Shown piece after piece: positions 19,978 through 30,421 of a DNA stretch of 64,000 nt. The notes below the pieces were generated by a model. It had not been told where the DNA came from and ran no database searches. It worked only from the letters and a program-made list of their open reading frames with translations. Both the position numbers and the translations under genes were made by a program. The DNA comes from Pseudomonas silvicola (lineage in GTDB: Bacteria; Pseudomonadota; Gammaproteobacteria; Pseudomonadales; Pseudomonadaceae): positions 6,966,501-7,030,500 of the forward strand of contig NZ_CP093280.1 in NCBI RefSeq assembly GCF_026651855.1, in the 5' to 3' direction. Position 1 is the stretch's first letter; each line of letters begins with the position of its first letter.

Positions 19978-20970
19978 CTACAGGCCCGCCACTGGGGCGT
20001 CGCGCAGCTTCTGCGCGTCCAGGTACGGCAGCACCGCCGCCAGCAATGGCGCCTTGAAGGCTTCCTGGAACCGGTGGGCCAAGCCCGGGATCAACTTCAA
20101 TTCACTGCCACGGATATGCGCGGCCAGGTGCACGCCGTGCATCACCGGCAACAGCGGGTCGGCCGTGCCATGCACCACCAGGGTCGGCACCCGCAGGCTG
20201 TCCAGCAACGCTACCCGGCTGGGTTCGGCGAGAATCGCCAGGATCTGGCGCTTGACGCCCTCGGGGTTGAACGCCCGGTCATAGGACACCGCCGCCTGCT
20301 GCAACAGCACCTTGCGGTCGTCCACCACGTCCGGGCTGCCCAGGGCCGCCAGCAGATCAGCCTGCTGTTCGATGGCCACCTCGCGGTTCGGTGCGCTGCG
20401 CCGGGCCAGCAACTGCAGCAAGGCGGGGCTGGGCATCGGTAGCCCAGGGGCACCGGAGCTGCTCATGATCAGCGTCAGGCTTTCCACCCGTTGGGGTGCC
20501 ATGGCCGCCATGTGCTGGGCGATCATGCCGCCCATGCTCGCCCCCAGCAGGTGAAAACGGGTAATGTGCAGGCTGTCCAGCAGCCCCAGGCCGTCACCGG
20601 CCATGTCCGTCAGGCTGTAGGGCGCAGACACAGGCAAGCCCAGCTTGTAGCGCAGCACTTCAAATGTCAGGTTGGCGCTGTCTGGCGCCTGCACCCAGCG
20701 GGACAGGCCGACATCGCGGTTGTCATAGCGAATGACCCGAAAGCCCTGCTCGCACAGCGCCACCACCACCTCGTCGGGCCAGTGAATCAGTTGCCCGCCC
20801 AGGCCCATGACCAGCAGCAACGCCGGGTCGCTGTCACGGCCGACGCTCTGGTAGGCCAGGTTGACGTCCTTGAGCAGTGCATGGCGCACCGGGACGTTGA
20901 CATCACAGGTTGAAGCCGCGAAAGACGTCAGGCTGCACAGCAGTGCCGCCACGAAAAGTATTGCCCGCAT
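19978..20970 (-). CDS. Exported alpha/beta hydrolase
   Basis: A 330-residue hydrolase with a clear signal peptide ([20 protein letters not shown]), so it acts in the periplasm or outside the cell. The fold's landmarks are LVMGLGGQL (oxyanion loop), GASMGG (nucleophile Ser), the acid in HGTADPLLP and the histidine in GLAHRF. The start at 20970 sits directly before the signal peptide; an upstream TTG would add only four residues. It converges on the response regulator and stands alone. The substrate is unknown; similar proteins are annotated as esterases or epoxide hydrolase-like. Confidence 0.82.
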   Translation of the reverse strand: MRAILFVAALLCSLTSFAASTCDVNVPVRHALLKDVNLAYQSVGRDSDPALLLVMGLGGQLIHWPDEVVVALCEQGFRVIRYDNRDVGLSRWVQAPDSANLTFEVLRYKLGLPVSAPYSLTDMAGDGLGLLDSLHITRFHLLGASMGGMIAQHMAAMAPQRVESLTLIMSSSGAPGLPMPSPALLQLLARRSAPNREVAIEQQADLLAALGSPDVVDDRKVLLQQAAVSYDRAFNPEGVKRQILAILAEPSRVALLDSLRVPTLVVHGTADPLLPVMHGVHLAAHIRGSELKLIPGLAHRFQEAFKAPLLAAVLPYLDAQKLRDAPVAGL

Positions 20971-21079
20971 GAAAAACACCAAAAACGCAGATCCCCAGTA
21001 GAGCGCGAGTCTGATGAAGTTCGTGCGGGCGCGCTGCCACAGTTCAGTGACAGTTTGATGAACCTCGCCCAGCGGTCAC

Positions 21080-21751
21080 TCACGTGGTGATAGGGCACGC
21101 ATGGGCTGCCGGGCGCAGGTCCGGCAGCAGGCCGCCCAAGTCGGCCAGCCAGCGGGCGCCTACCAGCCACAGGTTGTCACCGAAGCGGTGGCGCGCCGGT
21201 TGCAGTTGGGCTTGCACTGTTTCCAGCTCGCAGCGCCACAGGTCGGTTTCGTCGATGGCCAGGCCTAGGGACAGCACCTTGTAACTGGGCACGCGGTCCA
21301 GCACCGCGGTCAGTTGCGCCGGGGCACTGGCCAGGTCCACGTGCAGGCCGTCCACCGGCAGGTGCGCGGCCAGCCCGAGGTTGTCCTGCAAGGGGCCGCC
21401 ATAAACGGCCAGCAGCTTTTTCAGCGGCGAGTACTGAAGAATGTGGTAGGCCCGCTCGAAGGCGCTTTTCCAGGCCTGGGGCAGTTCATGGGTGAGGACC
21501 GGTTCATCGATCTGCACCCACTCCACGCCCAGGCGGGCCAGGCGGGTGAGGATTTCCCCGTACACCGGCAGCACGATCTCCAGGCGGGCCAGTGCACGCA
21601 CATCATCGCCGTTGGCCTGGTCCAGCCACAGGTAGCTCAGCGGCCCCATCAGCACCGGCCTCGGCGTTTCACCACGAGCGCGGGCTTGCTCGACCTCGTC
21701 CAGCAGGCGTTGGGTGTAGAACGACAGGTCGTGAGGGGCGGTGGTGGCCAT
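21080..21751 (-). pseudogene. Fragment of cobalamin-independent methionine synthase, N-terminal domain
   Basis: The 223-residue product matches only the middle of the MetE N-terminal domain: VLMGPLSYLWL, GVEWVQIDEPVL, AFERAYHILQYSPLKKLL and LPVDGLHVDL are typical. MetE is about 760 residues. Here both the true N-terminus and the whole catalytic C-terminal half with the zinc-binding His/Cys residues are absent, and the last 25 residues do not look like MetE. The frame is open, keeps normal codon use and has its own GGAG and ATG. It is either a decayed metE or a retained stand-alone domain. It is divergent from metR, the usual metE arrangement. Confidence 0.75.
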
Positions 21752-21799
21752 GGGGGTTCTCCGTATTCGATGGCGTCATTATCGACATCCACCACAACA

Positions 21800-21812
21800 T
21801 GAGACAAACTCA
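21800..21812. promoter_or_regulatory. Candidate MetR box between metE fragment and metR
   Basis: TGAG-ACAAA-CTCA is an exact inverted repeat with the 4-5-4 spacing of MetR sites (TGAA-N5-TTCA). It lies in the 103-bp divergent gap, 43 bp before metR. The box appears to have survived although metE is reduced to a fragment. Confidence 0.5.
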
Positions 21813-21854
21813 ATATATTCGTGTTGATCACAAGAAATATTCATAGAGGCCAGA

Positions 21855-22772
21855 ATGCTCGAGATCCGTCACCTGAAAACCCTGCACGCCTTGCGCGAGG
21901 CCGATAGCCTGGTGGAAGCGGCCGAGCGCCTGCACCTGACCCAGTCGGCCCTGTCCCACCAGTTCAAGGAACTGGAAGAGCGCCTCGGCCTGCCCTTGTT
22001 CATGCGCAAGACCAAACCCATCCGTTTCACCAGCGCCGGCTTGCGCCTGCTGCAACTGGCCGATGCGACCCTGCCCCTGTTGCGCGGCGCCGAACGCGAC
22101 ATCGCGCGGCTGGCGGGTGGCACGGCCGGGCGCTTGCACATGGCCATCGAATGCCACAGTTGCTTCCAGTGGCTGATGCCCACCATCGACCAGTTCCGGG
22201 ACGCCTGGCCGGAAGTGGAACTGGACCTTGCCTCGGGCTTCGCCTTCGCCCCCCTACCGGCCCTGGCTCGCGGTGACCTGGACCTGGTGGTTACCAGCGA
22301 CCCCCTGGAGCTGCCCGGCATCACCTATGTGCCGCTGTTCACCTACGAAGCGATGCTGGCAGTGGCCAACCAGCATGCGTTGGCCAACAAGCCCTATATC
22401 GTGCCCGACGACCTGGCCAGCGAAACCCTGATCACCTACCCGGTGGAACGTGACAGGCTGGATATCTTCACTCGGTTCCTGGAGCCGGCCGACATCGAAC
22501 CCGCCCAGGTACGCACCTCGGAGCTGACCGTGATGATGATGCAACTGGTGGCGAGCGGCCGGGGGGTGTGCGGCATGCCCCACTGGGCGCTGCATGAGTA
22601 CAGCTCGCGGGGTTACGTGAGGGGCAAGCGCCTGGGCGAGAAAGGCCTGTTCGCCACCCTCTACGCCGCCGTGCGTGCCGACATGCTTGACGCGCCCTAC
22701 ATGCGCGACTTCCTGCTGACCGCCAAGGACACCTCGTTCTCTACCCTGGATGGCGTCAGCGCGGTGCGTTGA
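21855..22772 (+). CDS. metR: LysR-type regulator of methionine synthesis
   Basis: A 305-residue LysR-family regulator. The N-terminal HTH (LHALREADSLVEAAERLHLTQSALSHQFKELEERLGLPLF) is the MetR type, and the effector domain has MAIECHSCFQWLMP, a conserved MetR segment. In Pseudomonas and enterics MetR uses homocysteine to activate methionine-synthesis genes. It is divergent from the metE fragment, with a candidate MetR box between them, so its remaining targets must be elsewhere on the chromosome. Confidence 0.92.
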   Translation: MLEIRHLKTLHALREADSLVEAAERLHLTQSALSHQFKELEERLGLPLFMRKTKPIRFTSAGLRLLQLADATLPLLRGAERDIARLAGGTAGRLHMAIECHSCFQWLMPTIDQFRDAWPEVELDLASGFAFAPLPALARGDLDLVVTSDPLELPGITYVPLFTYEAMLAVANQHALANKPYIVPDDLASETLITYPVERDRLDIFTRFLEPADIEPAQVRTSELTVMMMQLVASGRGVCGMPHWALHEYSSRGYVRGKRLGEKGLFATLYAAVRADMLDAPYMRDFLLTAKDTSFSTLDGVSAVR

Positions 22773-22816
22773 GCCGACTCACCAAGCACTGGCTACCCCT
22801 GCAGGGGGGCGCGGTA

Positions 22817-23215
22817 TTACCCAGCCGTGTACAGGGGCAAGATATGGTCGCGGGTCAATGGCGCCAGCTCCAGGTGCGCGTGGCTGTGCCGATCCACCCA
22901 CACGGCTTCCTCGATCTCGGCGGCGGCCTCGACAGCCCCCTCCACCTGGACCCGGAACAGCTCGCAGCGCACCTCGAAGCCAGGCTCATTGGCCGCGGGG
23001 GCGCTGAACGCGCCGAGGTAAACGGCGGCGGCCCTATCGATGCGCACCCCCAGTTCCTCGTGCAGCTCACGGGCCAAGGCATTCACCGGCTGCTCTCCCG
23101 GCTCGATCTTGCCACCGGGCTGCATGAACGCCTGGGTATTGCGCTTGCGCACCAGCAAGGTCTTGCCATCTGGCCCGATCAGCAGCGCAGCGGCGATGTG
23201 GATGATTCGGCTCAT
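22817..23215 (-). CDS. Nudix hydrolase
   Basis: A 132-residue Nudix protein. The signature GX5EX7REXXEEXG is met by GGKIEPGEQPVNALARELHEELG (about residues 39-61), with the metal-binding glutamates present. The start at 23215 gives MSRIIHIAAALL, the normal first strand; upstream in-frame codons extend into the low-conservation region near lhr. Family members cleave nucleoside diphosphates linked to another moiety. The actual substrate cannot be told from sequence. It is divergent from lhr by about 110 bp. Confidence 0.88.
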   Translation of the reverse strand: MSRIIHIAAALLIGPDGKTLLVRKRNTQAFMQPGGKIEPGEQPVNALARELHEELGVRIDRAAAVYLGAFSAPAANEPGFEVRCELFRVQVEGAVEAAAEIEEAVWVDRHSHAHLELAPLTRDHILPLYTAG

Positions 23216-23325
23216 GGTGGCTCCCCCCCAAAAAGCGCCAATCATACTCCAATGACCGCGCCCTCTGCCGCCCGGTAAACGCGCCGCGCCTTGCAACTTG
23301 CGCGCGCTTCACGCATCAATAGTCC

Positions 23326-26300
23326 ATGAACCTGCCCGCCTCCGAAGACCCGACGCTCAACGGTTTCCACCCCGCCGTGCGCGCCTGGTTCCAGCACAGT
23401 TTCCCGGCCCTGACCCCGGCCCAGGCCCGCGCCTGGCCGCTGATCAAGGCCGGTGAGTCGCTGCTGGTAGCGGCGCCCACCGGGTCGGGCAAGACCCTGA
23501 CGGCATTCCTCGCGGTGCTCGACGAGCTGGTGCATTTGGGCGAAGCGCTGCCGGAACAGACGCTGGTGCTGTACATCTCGCCGTTGAAGGCGCTGTCCAA
23601 CGACATTCAGATCAACCTGCGACAGCCGCTGGCCGGCATCGCCGAGCAACTGCAAGCACTGGGCATGCCGCCCGTGGCGATCCGCACGGCAGTGCGTACT
23701 GGCGATACGCCGCAGAAAGAGCGCGCCGCCATGCGCAAACGCGCGCCACATGTTCTGGTCAGTACGCCGGAATCCCTGTACGTGCTGCTGGGGTCGGCCT
23801 CCGGCCGGGCGATGCTGGGCACTGTGCGCACGGTGATCGTCGATGAGATCCACGCAGTGGCCGCCAGCAAGCGCGGCAGCCATCTGGCCTTGAGCCTGGA
23901 GCGCTTGCAAGGCCTGTGCTCGGCGCCATTGCAGCGCATCGGGCTGTCAGCCACGCAACGGCCCATCGAGCGGGTGGCGCGTTTTCTGGCAGGCCATGAA
24001 CGCCCGTGCGCGATCATCGACGTCGGCCACGCGCGGCCTCGGGACCTGGCCATCGAAGTACCGCCGGTGCCGCTGGGCGCGGTGATGGCCAACGATGTGT
24101 GGGAGCGGGTGTACGACCGACTGGCACAGCTGAGCCGCGAGCACCGTACCACCCTGGTGTTCGTCAACACCCGCCGGCTGGCCGAGCGCCTGGCCCGCCA
24201 CTTGAGCGAACGCCTGGGCCGCGACGCGGTAGCCGCCCACCATGGCAGCCTGGCCAAGGAGCAGCGCCTGGAGGCCGAACAACGGCTCAAGCGCGGCGAC
24301 CTGCGCCTGCTGGTCGCCACGGCGTCGCTTGAGCTGGGCCTGGACATTGGCGATGTCGAACTGGTGTGCCAGATCGCCTCGCCGCGTTCCATCTCGGCGT
24401 TCCTGCAACGGGTTGGACGCTCCGGCCACCAGGTGGGCGGCACGCCCAAGGGCCGGCTGTTCGCCACCTCGCTGGATGACTTGATCGAATGCGCCGCGCT
24501 GCTGGACTGCGTGCGCCGTGGCGAGCTGGACACCTTGCATATCCCCGTGGCGCCACTGGACGTCCTGGCCCAGCAGATCATCGCCGAGGTCAGTTGCCAG
24601 GAATGGCACCAGGACGCTCTGCTGGCGCTCTTCCAGCGGGCCATGCCGTTCGCGCAACTGGACCCGGCCCATTACCACGCGGTACTGGCCATGCTCGCCG
24701 ACGGCTACAGCGGCCGCCAGGGCGTGCGCAGCGCTTACCTGCATCGCGATGCGGTCAGCGGCACGCTGCGCGCGCGCCGCGGCGCGCAACTGACCGCGGT
24801 GACCAGTGGCGGCACTATCCCCGACAACGCCGATTACAGCGTGGTGCTCGAACCCCAGGGCCTCAACGTGGGCACGGTCAACGAGGACTTCGCCGTGGAA
24901 AGCATTGCCGGCGATATTTTTCAGCTGGGCAATACGTCCTACCGCATTGTGCGGGTGGATACCGGCAAGGTGCGTGTCGAGGACGCCCAGGGCCAGCCAC
25001 CCAACATTCCCTTCTGGCTGGGCGAGGCACCGGGGCGCAGTGATGAGTTGTCGTTCGCCGTGGCACGCCTGCAAGGCCAGGTGGACGAGCAGTTGGGCCT
25101 GCATGCCGGGCACGTGCCGGCGGTGGTGCAATGGCTGACCGATAGCCTGGGCCTGGGCACCGACAGCGCTGAGCAATTGGTGGATTACCTGGCGCGTACC
25201 CGCAACGCGCTGGGGGCGCTGCCCTCCCGCGACACGCTGATCATGGAACGTTTTTTCGATGAGTCCGGCGGCACTCAGCTGATCATCCACACACCCTTCG
25301 GCAGCCGGGTCAACCGCGCCTGGGGCCTGGCCCTGCGCAAGCGGTTCTGCCGCACCTTCAATTTCGAGCTGCAGGCCGCCGCCAGTGAAGACGCCATCGT
25401 GCTGTCGCTGTCCACCAGCCACAGTTTTGCCCTCGAAGAGGTGTGGCGGTACCTCAACAGCAACAGCGCCGAGCACCTGCTGATCCAGGCGGTGCTCGAC
25501 GCGCCGCTGTTCGGCGTACGTTGGCGCTGGACGGCTAGCATCGCCTTGGCGTTGCCGCGCTTCCTGGGTGGGCGCAAGGTAGCGCCGCAGGTGCAGCGCA
25601 TGAAAAGCGAAGACCTCACCGCCACGGTGTTCCCCGACCAGATCGCCTGCCTGGAGAATATCGCGGGCGAACGCGAGATACCCGACCACCCGCTGGTGGA
25701 ACAGACCCTGGACGACTGCCTGCATGAGGCCATGGACGCCGAGGCCTGGCTGGCCCTTCTGCGCCGCATGGAGCAGGGGCAGGTGCGGCTGATCTGCCGC
25801 GACCTGCCGGCGCCGTCCCCGCTGGCAGCGGCCATTCTCAACGCCCGCCCCTACGCGTTTCTCGACGATGCGCCGCTGGAGGAACGCCGCACCCAGGCGG
25901 TACTGGCCCGGCGCTGGAGCGAACCGCAGAGCGCCGATGACCTGGGCGCGCTCGACGGTGACGCCATCGATGCGGTGGCAGGTGAAGCCTGGCCAGCACC
26001 GACCCGTGCCGATGAAATGCATGAAGCGCTGATGCAGTTGGCGGCAGTGGGTAGTCATGAGGCAGGCGCGCACCCGCAGTGGCAAGGCTGGCTGCAACAG
26101 TTGGCGGCCAACGGGCGCGCCTGCCTGATGAGCGTGGGCAACGAACAACTGCTGTGGCTGGCCGTGGAGCGCTTGCCCCTGATGCAGGCGCTTTACCCGG
26201 GGGCCACCTGTGTACCCGCCCTCTCTGCCCTACCCGGCTTCGATGCCGCGTGGGAGGTCGACGCCGCGGCCCAGGAGCTGATCCGCTCGCGCCTCAGCGG

Positions 26301-27585
26301 CTTCGGCCCGCTGCGCCTGGGCGAAATCGCCGCGCCACTGAACCTGCCGCTGGCCACGGTGGAGCAGGCCCTGGCCCAACTGGAGGGCCAGGGCTACCTG
26401 CTGCGCGGCCAGTTCCGCCCCGGTTTGCGCGACAGCCAATGGTGCGAACGCCACCTGCTGGCCCGCATCCACCGCTACACCCTCAAACGCCTGCGGCGGG
26501 AAATCGAGCCGGTCAGCCTGCAGGATTTCATGCGCTTTCTGCTGCACTGGCAGCACCTGGATGGCGGCACACGGCTGCAAGGCCAGGCCGCCCTGGGCCA
26601 GGTGCTGGAGCAGTTGGAAGGCTACAGTGCCCCGGCCGGTGCCTGGGAAAGCGACCTGCTGCCCAGCCGCCTGCGCGACTACAACGGCCAGTGGCTGGAT
26701 GATGCCTGCCGCACCGGTAAAACCGTGTGGACGCGCCTGGCAGCCAGCGGCAAACCGCTGACCGCCACCTTGCGCAGTACCCCCATTGTCTTGCTACCCC
26801 GCGCACGCGCCAACCTGTGGCGCGGCTTGTCACCGGCGGTCCAGCCCGACGCTTTGTCCCCCAAGGCGCGCAAGGCTCATGACCTGCTGGGCCAGCACGG
26901 CGCGCTGTTTTTCGATGAATTGAGCAGCGAGGCGCATCTGCTGCCCAGCGAGCTGGAAACCGCCCTGCAGGAATCGGTCTCGGCCGGGCTGGTCAGTGCC
27001 GACAGCTTCGCCGGCCTGCGCGCGTTGATCACCCCAGCCAGCAAGCGCCAGGGTCGCAGTGCCCGACGCGGACGTGGGGCGTTCATCGGCGGCATGGACG
27101 ATGCCGGGCGCTGGGCGCTGCTGCGCCCGGTCAGCGCACCCGCCGCCGACCCGCTTGAAATGGTGGCCATGACCTTGCTGCGCCGGTACGGGGTGGTGTT
27201 CTGGCGCCTGCTGGAGCGCGAGGCCGACTGGCTGCCCAGCTGGCGCGAACTGCTGCGCACCTTCCATCGCCTGGAAGCCCGTGGCGAGATTCGGGGCGGG
27301 CGCTTCGTCAGCGGCCTGGCCGGTGAACAGTTCGCCCTGCCCGAAGCCATCCCGGTGCTGCGTGAGGTACGCAAGCGGCCGCTGGACGCCAGCCTGGTCA
27401 TGATCAGCGCCAGCGACCCGTTGAACCTGGCCGGCACCCTGTTACCCGGCACCAAAGTGCCGGCGGTCAGCGGCAACCGCCTGGTGCTGCGCGATGGTCT
27501 CCCGGTGGCAGCGCTGCTCGCGGGCAAGCCGGTGTACTGGGAGGCCGAAACCGCTGAGTTGCGCGAGGCATTGACCCGCCATTGA
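23326..27585 (+). CDS. lhr: Large helicase-related protein Lhr
   Basis: A 1,419-residue superfamily-2 helicase, the longest gene in the window. Walker A APTGSGKT is at 50-57, the DEIH box at 173-176, motif III SAT follows, and motif VI is [10 protein letters not shown] winged-helix and beta-barrel Lhr core then follows, and the C-terminal half carries the extra Lhr-CTD found in gammaproteobacterial Lhr. Lhr is a 3'-5' DNA/RNA-DNA helicase linked to DNA repair. The gene stands alone between the Nudix gene and the glutamate synthase-like gene. Confidence 0.94.
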   Translation: MNLPASEDPTLNGFHPAVRAWFQHSFPALTPAQARAWPLIKAGESLLVAAPTGSGKTLTAFLAVLDELVHLGEALPEQTLVLYISPLKALSNDIQINLRQPLAGIAEQLQALGMPPVAIRTAVRTGDTPQKERAAMRKRAPHVLVSTPESLYVLLGSASGRAMLGTVRTVIVDEIHAVAASKRGSHLALSLERLQGLCSAPLQRIGLSATQRPIERVARFLAGHERPCAIIDVGHARPRDLAIEVPPVPLGAVMANDVWERVYDRLAQLSREHRTTLVFVNTRRLAERLARHLSERLGRDAVAAHHGSLAKEQRLEAEQRLKRGDLRLLVATASLELGLDIGDVELVCQIASPRSISAFLQRVGRSGHQVGGTPKGRLFATSLDDLIECAALLDCVRRGELDTLHIPVAPLDVLAQQIIAEVSCQEWHQDALLALFQRAMPFAQLDPAHYHAVLAMLADGYSGRQGVRSAYLHRDAVSGTLRARRGAQLTAVTSGGTIPDNADYSVVLEPQGLNVGTVNEDFAVESIAGDIFQLGNTSYRIVRVDTGKVRVEDAQGQPPNIPFWLGEAPGRSDELSFAVARLQGQVDEQLGLHAGHVPAVVQWLTDSLGLGTDSAEQLVDYLARTRNALGALPSRDTLIMERFFDESGGTQLIIHTPFGSRVNRAWGLALRKRFCRTFNFELQAAASEDAIVLSLSTSHSFALEEVWRYLNSNSAEHLLIQAVLDAPLFGVRWRWTASIALALPRFLGGRKVAPQVQRMKSEDLTATVFPDQIACLENIAGEREIPDHPLVEQTLDDCLHEAMDAEAWLALLRRMEQGQVRLICRDLPAPSPLAAAILNARPYAFLDDAPLEERRTQAVLARRWSEPQSADDLGALDGDAIDAVAGEAWPAPTRADEMHEALMQLAAVGSHEAGAHPQWQGWLQQLAANGRACLMSVGNEQLLWLAVERLPLMQALYPGATCVPALSALPGFDAAWEVDAAAQELIRSRLSGFGPLRLGEIAAPLNLPLATVEQALAQLEGQGYLLRGQFRPGLRDSQWCERHLLARIHRYTLKRLRREIEPVSLQDFMRFLLHWQHLDGGTRLQGQAALGQVLEQLEGYSAPAGAWESDLLPSRLRDYNGQWLDDACRTGKTVWTRLAASGKPLTATLRSTPIVLLPRARANLWRGLSPAVQPDALSPKARKAHDLLGQHGALFFDELSSEAHLLPSELETALQESVSAGLVSADSFAGLRALITPASKRQGRSARRGRGAFIGGMDDAGRWALLRPVSAPAADPLEMVAMTLLRRYGVVFWRLLEREADWLPSWRELLRTFHRLEARGEIRGGRFVSGLAGEQFALPEAIPVLREVRKRPLDASLVMISASDPLNLAGTLLPGTKVPAVSGNRLVLRDGLPVAALLAGKPVYWEAETAELREALTRH

Positions 27586-27594
27586 CCATACTCC

Positions 27595-27621
27595 CCTGTA
27601 GGACCGGGCGAAGCTCGGGAA
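27595..27621. repeat. Single REP unit after lhr
   Basis: CCTGTAGGACCGGGCG-AAGCTCGGGAA is one REP unit of the same family as at 12677-12704, 10 bp after the lhr stop. No partner in opposite orientation is nearby. Confidence 0.7.
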
Positions 27622-27664
27622 ACAGGACTATTTTGAGTGCACCTTCGCCAATCCGGGGATATTC

Positions 27665-29275
27665 ATGAGCCTGTCGCTGCTGAGTCGTTACGCTTTTTTT
27701 GCTGCGTGTGTTTTGTTCACCCTCGCCTGCATGCCCTTCATGCACCATGACTGGCTGTGGCCCTTCGCGTTCACCAGCGCCGTGCTGAGCCTGATCGGCA
27801 TCTTCGACTTGCTGCAAACGCCCCATGCAGTGCGTCGCAACTACCCCATCCTGGGCAACATCCGCTACCTGGTGGAAGGCATCCGCCCGGAAATACGCCA
27901 ATACTTGCTGGAAGCCGACAGCGACGCCCTGCCCTTTTCTCGCGCTCAACGCTCGCTGGTGTACTCGCGCGCCAAGAACGAAAGCGCCGACAAGCCCTTC
28001 GGCACCCTGATCGATGTGTACCAACCGGGTTTCGAATTCATTGGCCATTCCATGCGCCCGGCGCCACTGACGGACCCGGCCAGTTTCCGCGTGACCATCG
28101 GCGGCCCGCAGTGCACCCAACCTTACTCGGCGTCGATCTTCAATATCTCGGCCATGAGCTTCGGGGCATTGAGTGCCAACGCCATCCGCGCCTTGAACCA
28201 GGGGGCGAAATTGGGCAACTTCGCCCATGACACCGGCGAGGGCAGCATCAGCCCTTACCACCGTGAACACGGTGGCGACCTGGTGTGGGAGCTGGGCAGC
28301 GGCTATTTCGGTTGCCGCACCAGTGGCGGGCTGTTCGATCCGGAGAAATTCGCAGCCCAGGCCCGGGAACCTCAGGTGCGCATGATCGAAATCAAGATGA
28401 GCCAGGGTGCCAAGCCCGGCCACGGCGGCATACTGCCCAAGCACAAGGTGACCCGCGAGATCGCCGATACCCGCGGGGTGATGATGGGTGAGGATTGTGT
28501 GTCGCCGTCGCGCCATTCAGCGTTTTCCACACCGCTGGAGATGATGCATTTCATCGCCCAACTGCGCGAGCTGTCCGGTGGCAAGCCGGTGGGCTTCAAG
28601 TTCTGCATGGGCCACCCCTGGGAGTTCATGGGGATCGCCAAGGCCATGCTGGAGACCGGCATACTGCCGGACTTCATCGTTGTCGATGGCAAGGAAGGTG
28701 GCACAGGGGCAGCTCCCGTGGAGTTCACCGACCACATGGGTACGCCGATGCGCGAAGGGCTGCTGTTCGTGCACAACACCCTGGTGGGCATGAACCTGCG
28801 CGACAAGATCAAGCTGGGCGCCAGCGGCAAGATCGTCAGCGCCTTCGACATCGCCAGCGTGCTGGCCATCGGTGCCGACTGGGCCAACTCGGCCCGGGGC
28901 TTCATGTTCGCCATTGGCTGTATCCAGTCCCAGAGCTGCCACACCAACAAATGCCCCACGGGTGTCGCCACCCAGGACCTGTTGCGCCAGCGCGCGCTGG
29001 TGGTGCCGGACAAGGCCAACCGCGTGCTGAACTTTCACCACAATACCCTCAAGGCCCTGGCCGAAATGCTGGCCGCCGCGGGCCTGGAACATCCTGCGCA
29101 ACTGGAAGCCAAGCATCTGGTGCGGCGCATGTCGGCCACCGAGGTGAAACTGTTTTCCCAACTGCATGTGTTCCTCAAGCCCGGTGAATTGCTCAAGGGC
29201 GAGGTAAGCGGCGAATTCTACCCGCGCATGTGGGCCATGGCCCGCGCCGACAGCTTTGAGCCCAACCCTCTCTGA
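27665..29275 (+). CDS. FMN-binding glutamate synthase-like protein
   Basis: A 536-residue protein with two N-terminal membrane segments (about residues 7-22 and 34-52), then the FMN/TIM-barrel domain of the glutamate synthase large subunit. The barrel motifs MSFGALSANAI, GEGSISPYH and VDGKEGGTGAAP are clear. Cys419, Cys425 and Cys430 (C-x5-C-x4-C, ending KCPTGVATQD) match the 3Fe-4S ligands of glutamate synthases. It lacks the glutaminase domain, so it cannot use glutamine in the usual way; its reaction is unknown. The membrane anchor suggests a redox role at the inner membrane. Confidence 0.88.
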   Translation: MSLSLLSRYAFFAACVLFTLACMPFMHHDWLWPFAFTSAVLSLIGIFDLLQTPHAVRRNYPILGNIRYLVEGIRPEIRQYLLEADSDALPFSRAQRSLVYSRAKNESADKPFGTLIDVYQPGFEFIGHSMRPAPLTDPASFRVTIGGPQCTQPYSASIFNISAMSFGALSANAIRALNQGAKLGNFAHDTGEGSISPYHREHGGDLVWELGSGYFGCRTSGGLFDPEKFAAQAREPQVRMIEIKMSQGAKPGHGGILPKHKVTREIADTRGVMMGEDCVSPSRHSAFSTPLEMMHFIAQLRELSGGKPVGFKFCMGHPWEFMGIAKAMLETGILPDFIVVDGKEGGTGAAPVEFTDHMGTPMREGLLFVHNTLVGMNLRDKIKLGASGKIVSAFDIASVLAIGADWANSARGFMFAIGCIQSQSCHTNKCPTGVATQDLLRQRALVVPDKANRVLNFHHNTLKALAEMLAAAGLEHPAQLEAKHLVRRMSATEVKLFSQLHVFLKPGELLKGEVSGEFYPRMWAMARADSFEPNPL

Positions 29276-29401
29276 CGTGCCGCCTGCAACCCCTGTCGTT
29301 TGTGGGCGCTCAGCGTTCGCGGCGCGGCCAGGTCCGCTGCTACGGAGCTCAGGCGCCGCGCGCAGCTGTGCTAGCATTGCTGACCCCATGCGAGAGCCAC
29401 C

Positions 29402-29629
29402 ATGCTGATCCCCCACGACCAACTGTCACCCGAGACCCTCACCCTGCTGATCGAGGACTTCGTCACCCGTGATGGCACCGACAACGGCGACGAAACCCCG
29501 CTGCAGACCCGCGTGGAACGCGTGCGTCACGCCCTGGCCAAGGCCCAGGCCTTCATCGTCTTCGACCCCGAAAGCCAGCAGTGCACGCTGATGCTCAAGC
29601 ACGACATCCCCCGCGAGCTGTTCGACTGA
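29402..29629 (+). CDS. yheU: YheU family protein
   Basis: A 75-residue acidic protein. The N-terminus MLIPHDQLSPETLTLLIEDF and the GTDNGDE loop are the YheU/UPF0270 pattern, with the family's usual length. Structures of the family show a small alpha/beta fold, and no function is established. It converges on the csrA paralogue with 6 bp between stop codons. Upstream, 29276-29401 holds only a REP-like GCGGCCAGGTCCGCTGC string. Confidence 0.88.
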   Translation: MLIPHDQLSPETLTLLIEDFVTRDGTDNGDETPLQTRVERVRHALAKAQAFIVFDPESQQCTLMLKHDIPRELFD

Positions 29630-29635
29630 CGCCGG

Positions 29636-29845
29636 TCAGGATGCCGCCTCCTCGGCAGGCACTTCATTTGCCTGCCTCGCCAACTGCGCCTGTATTCTTC
29701 GATGAACCTCCGCCCGGTGAATATCCACAGTCCTGGGCGCCTGCACGCCCAGTCGAACATGACTGCCCCGCACTTCCAGGATCTTTACCCACACATCGTC
29801 ACCAATGACGATCGTCTCCCCCACCATCCGCGTCAATACCAGCAT
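29636..29845 (-). CDS. csrA: CsrA/RsmA-family RNA-binding regulator (paralogue)
   Basis: A 69-residue CsrA-family protein. It starts MLVLTRMVGETIVIGDDVWV, and the RNA-binding strand residues and the VHRAEVHRRIQAQL helix are intact. The family binds GGA motifs in mRNA leaders and controls translation. Pseudomonads carry several copies (RsmA, RsmE, RsmI). The V-L-E-V-R-GSHVRLGVQAPRTVDI core departs from typical RsmA at several positions, so I call it a paralogue without naming which. The 179-bp upstream gap holds its promoter region. Confidence 0.9.
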   Translation of the reverse strand: MLVLTRMVGETIVIGDDVWVKILEVRGSHVRLGVQAPRTVDIHRAEVHRRIQAQLARQANEVPAEEAAS

Positions 29846-30024
29846 TGTCCCGTCCTCAATCCATTTGAATGAGTAACCAGACTGCGCCGTGAAGGTGAGG
29901 CTATCAATGCATCTGGACTAAAACAGGCATGCCCTACAACGTGGATTGAAATGTACTACAGACGTTTCTTAGTGAATAACGTACGGATATACACAACTAA
30001 ACCCAGTTGAATAAAGTTGCACGG

Positions 30025-30357
30025 TCATGAACTCTGCAACTTCGGCCCCCACAGAATGATGCTTGCCCCCGCCACACAGAACATCGCGCCCAACCAGTCA
30101 CTGCCGGACGGGCGCACGCGTTCCACCACTGCCAGCCAGACCAGCGACGTGATGATGTAGAGGCCGCCGTAAGCGGCATAGGCGCGGCCGGCGTACGCGG
30201 CTTCGACGCGGGTGAGCAGCAGGCCGAAGCAGGTCAGGCTGATCAGCGCCGGGGCGACCCACCAGGCGCTCTTGCCCAGGCGCAGCCACAGGTAGAACGC
30301 ATAGCAGCCGGCAATCTCGAAGATCGCGGCGAGGAAGAACCACAGGTAGTTGAGCAT
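30025..30357 (-). CDS. YnfA family inner-membrane protein
   Basis: A 110-residue UPF0060/YnfA protein with four hydrophobic helices and the conserved [23 protein letters not shown] and SLVWL segments. The start at 30357 gives MLNYLWFF, the family N-terminus; the longer frame would run into the SDR gene's terminator. The family is related in fold to small multidrug-resistance transporters, but its function is not established. The gene lies downstream of the SDR gene, separated from it by an intrinsic terminator. Confidence 0.9.
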   Translation of the reverse strand: MLNYLWFFLAAIFEIAGCYAFYLWLRLGKSAWWVAPALISLTCFGLLLTRVEAAYAGRAYAAYGGLYIITSLVWLAVVERVRPSGSDWLGAMFCVAGASIILWGPKLQSS

Positions 30358-30375
30358 GTCGGGCTCCTTGGGGCG

Positions 30376-30405
30376 AAAAAAACCCGGGCGCCTGGCCCGG
30401 GCTTT
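30376..30405 (-). terminator. Intrinsic terminator of the SDR gene
   Basis: Read on the minus strand, GCCCGGG-CCAGGCG-CCCGGGT is followed by seven T residues. It lies 17 bp beyond the SDR stop and just upstream of the YnfA start. Confidence 0.88.
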
Positions 30406-30421
30406 CAAGGATACCCCAGGG

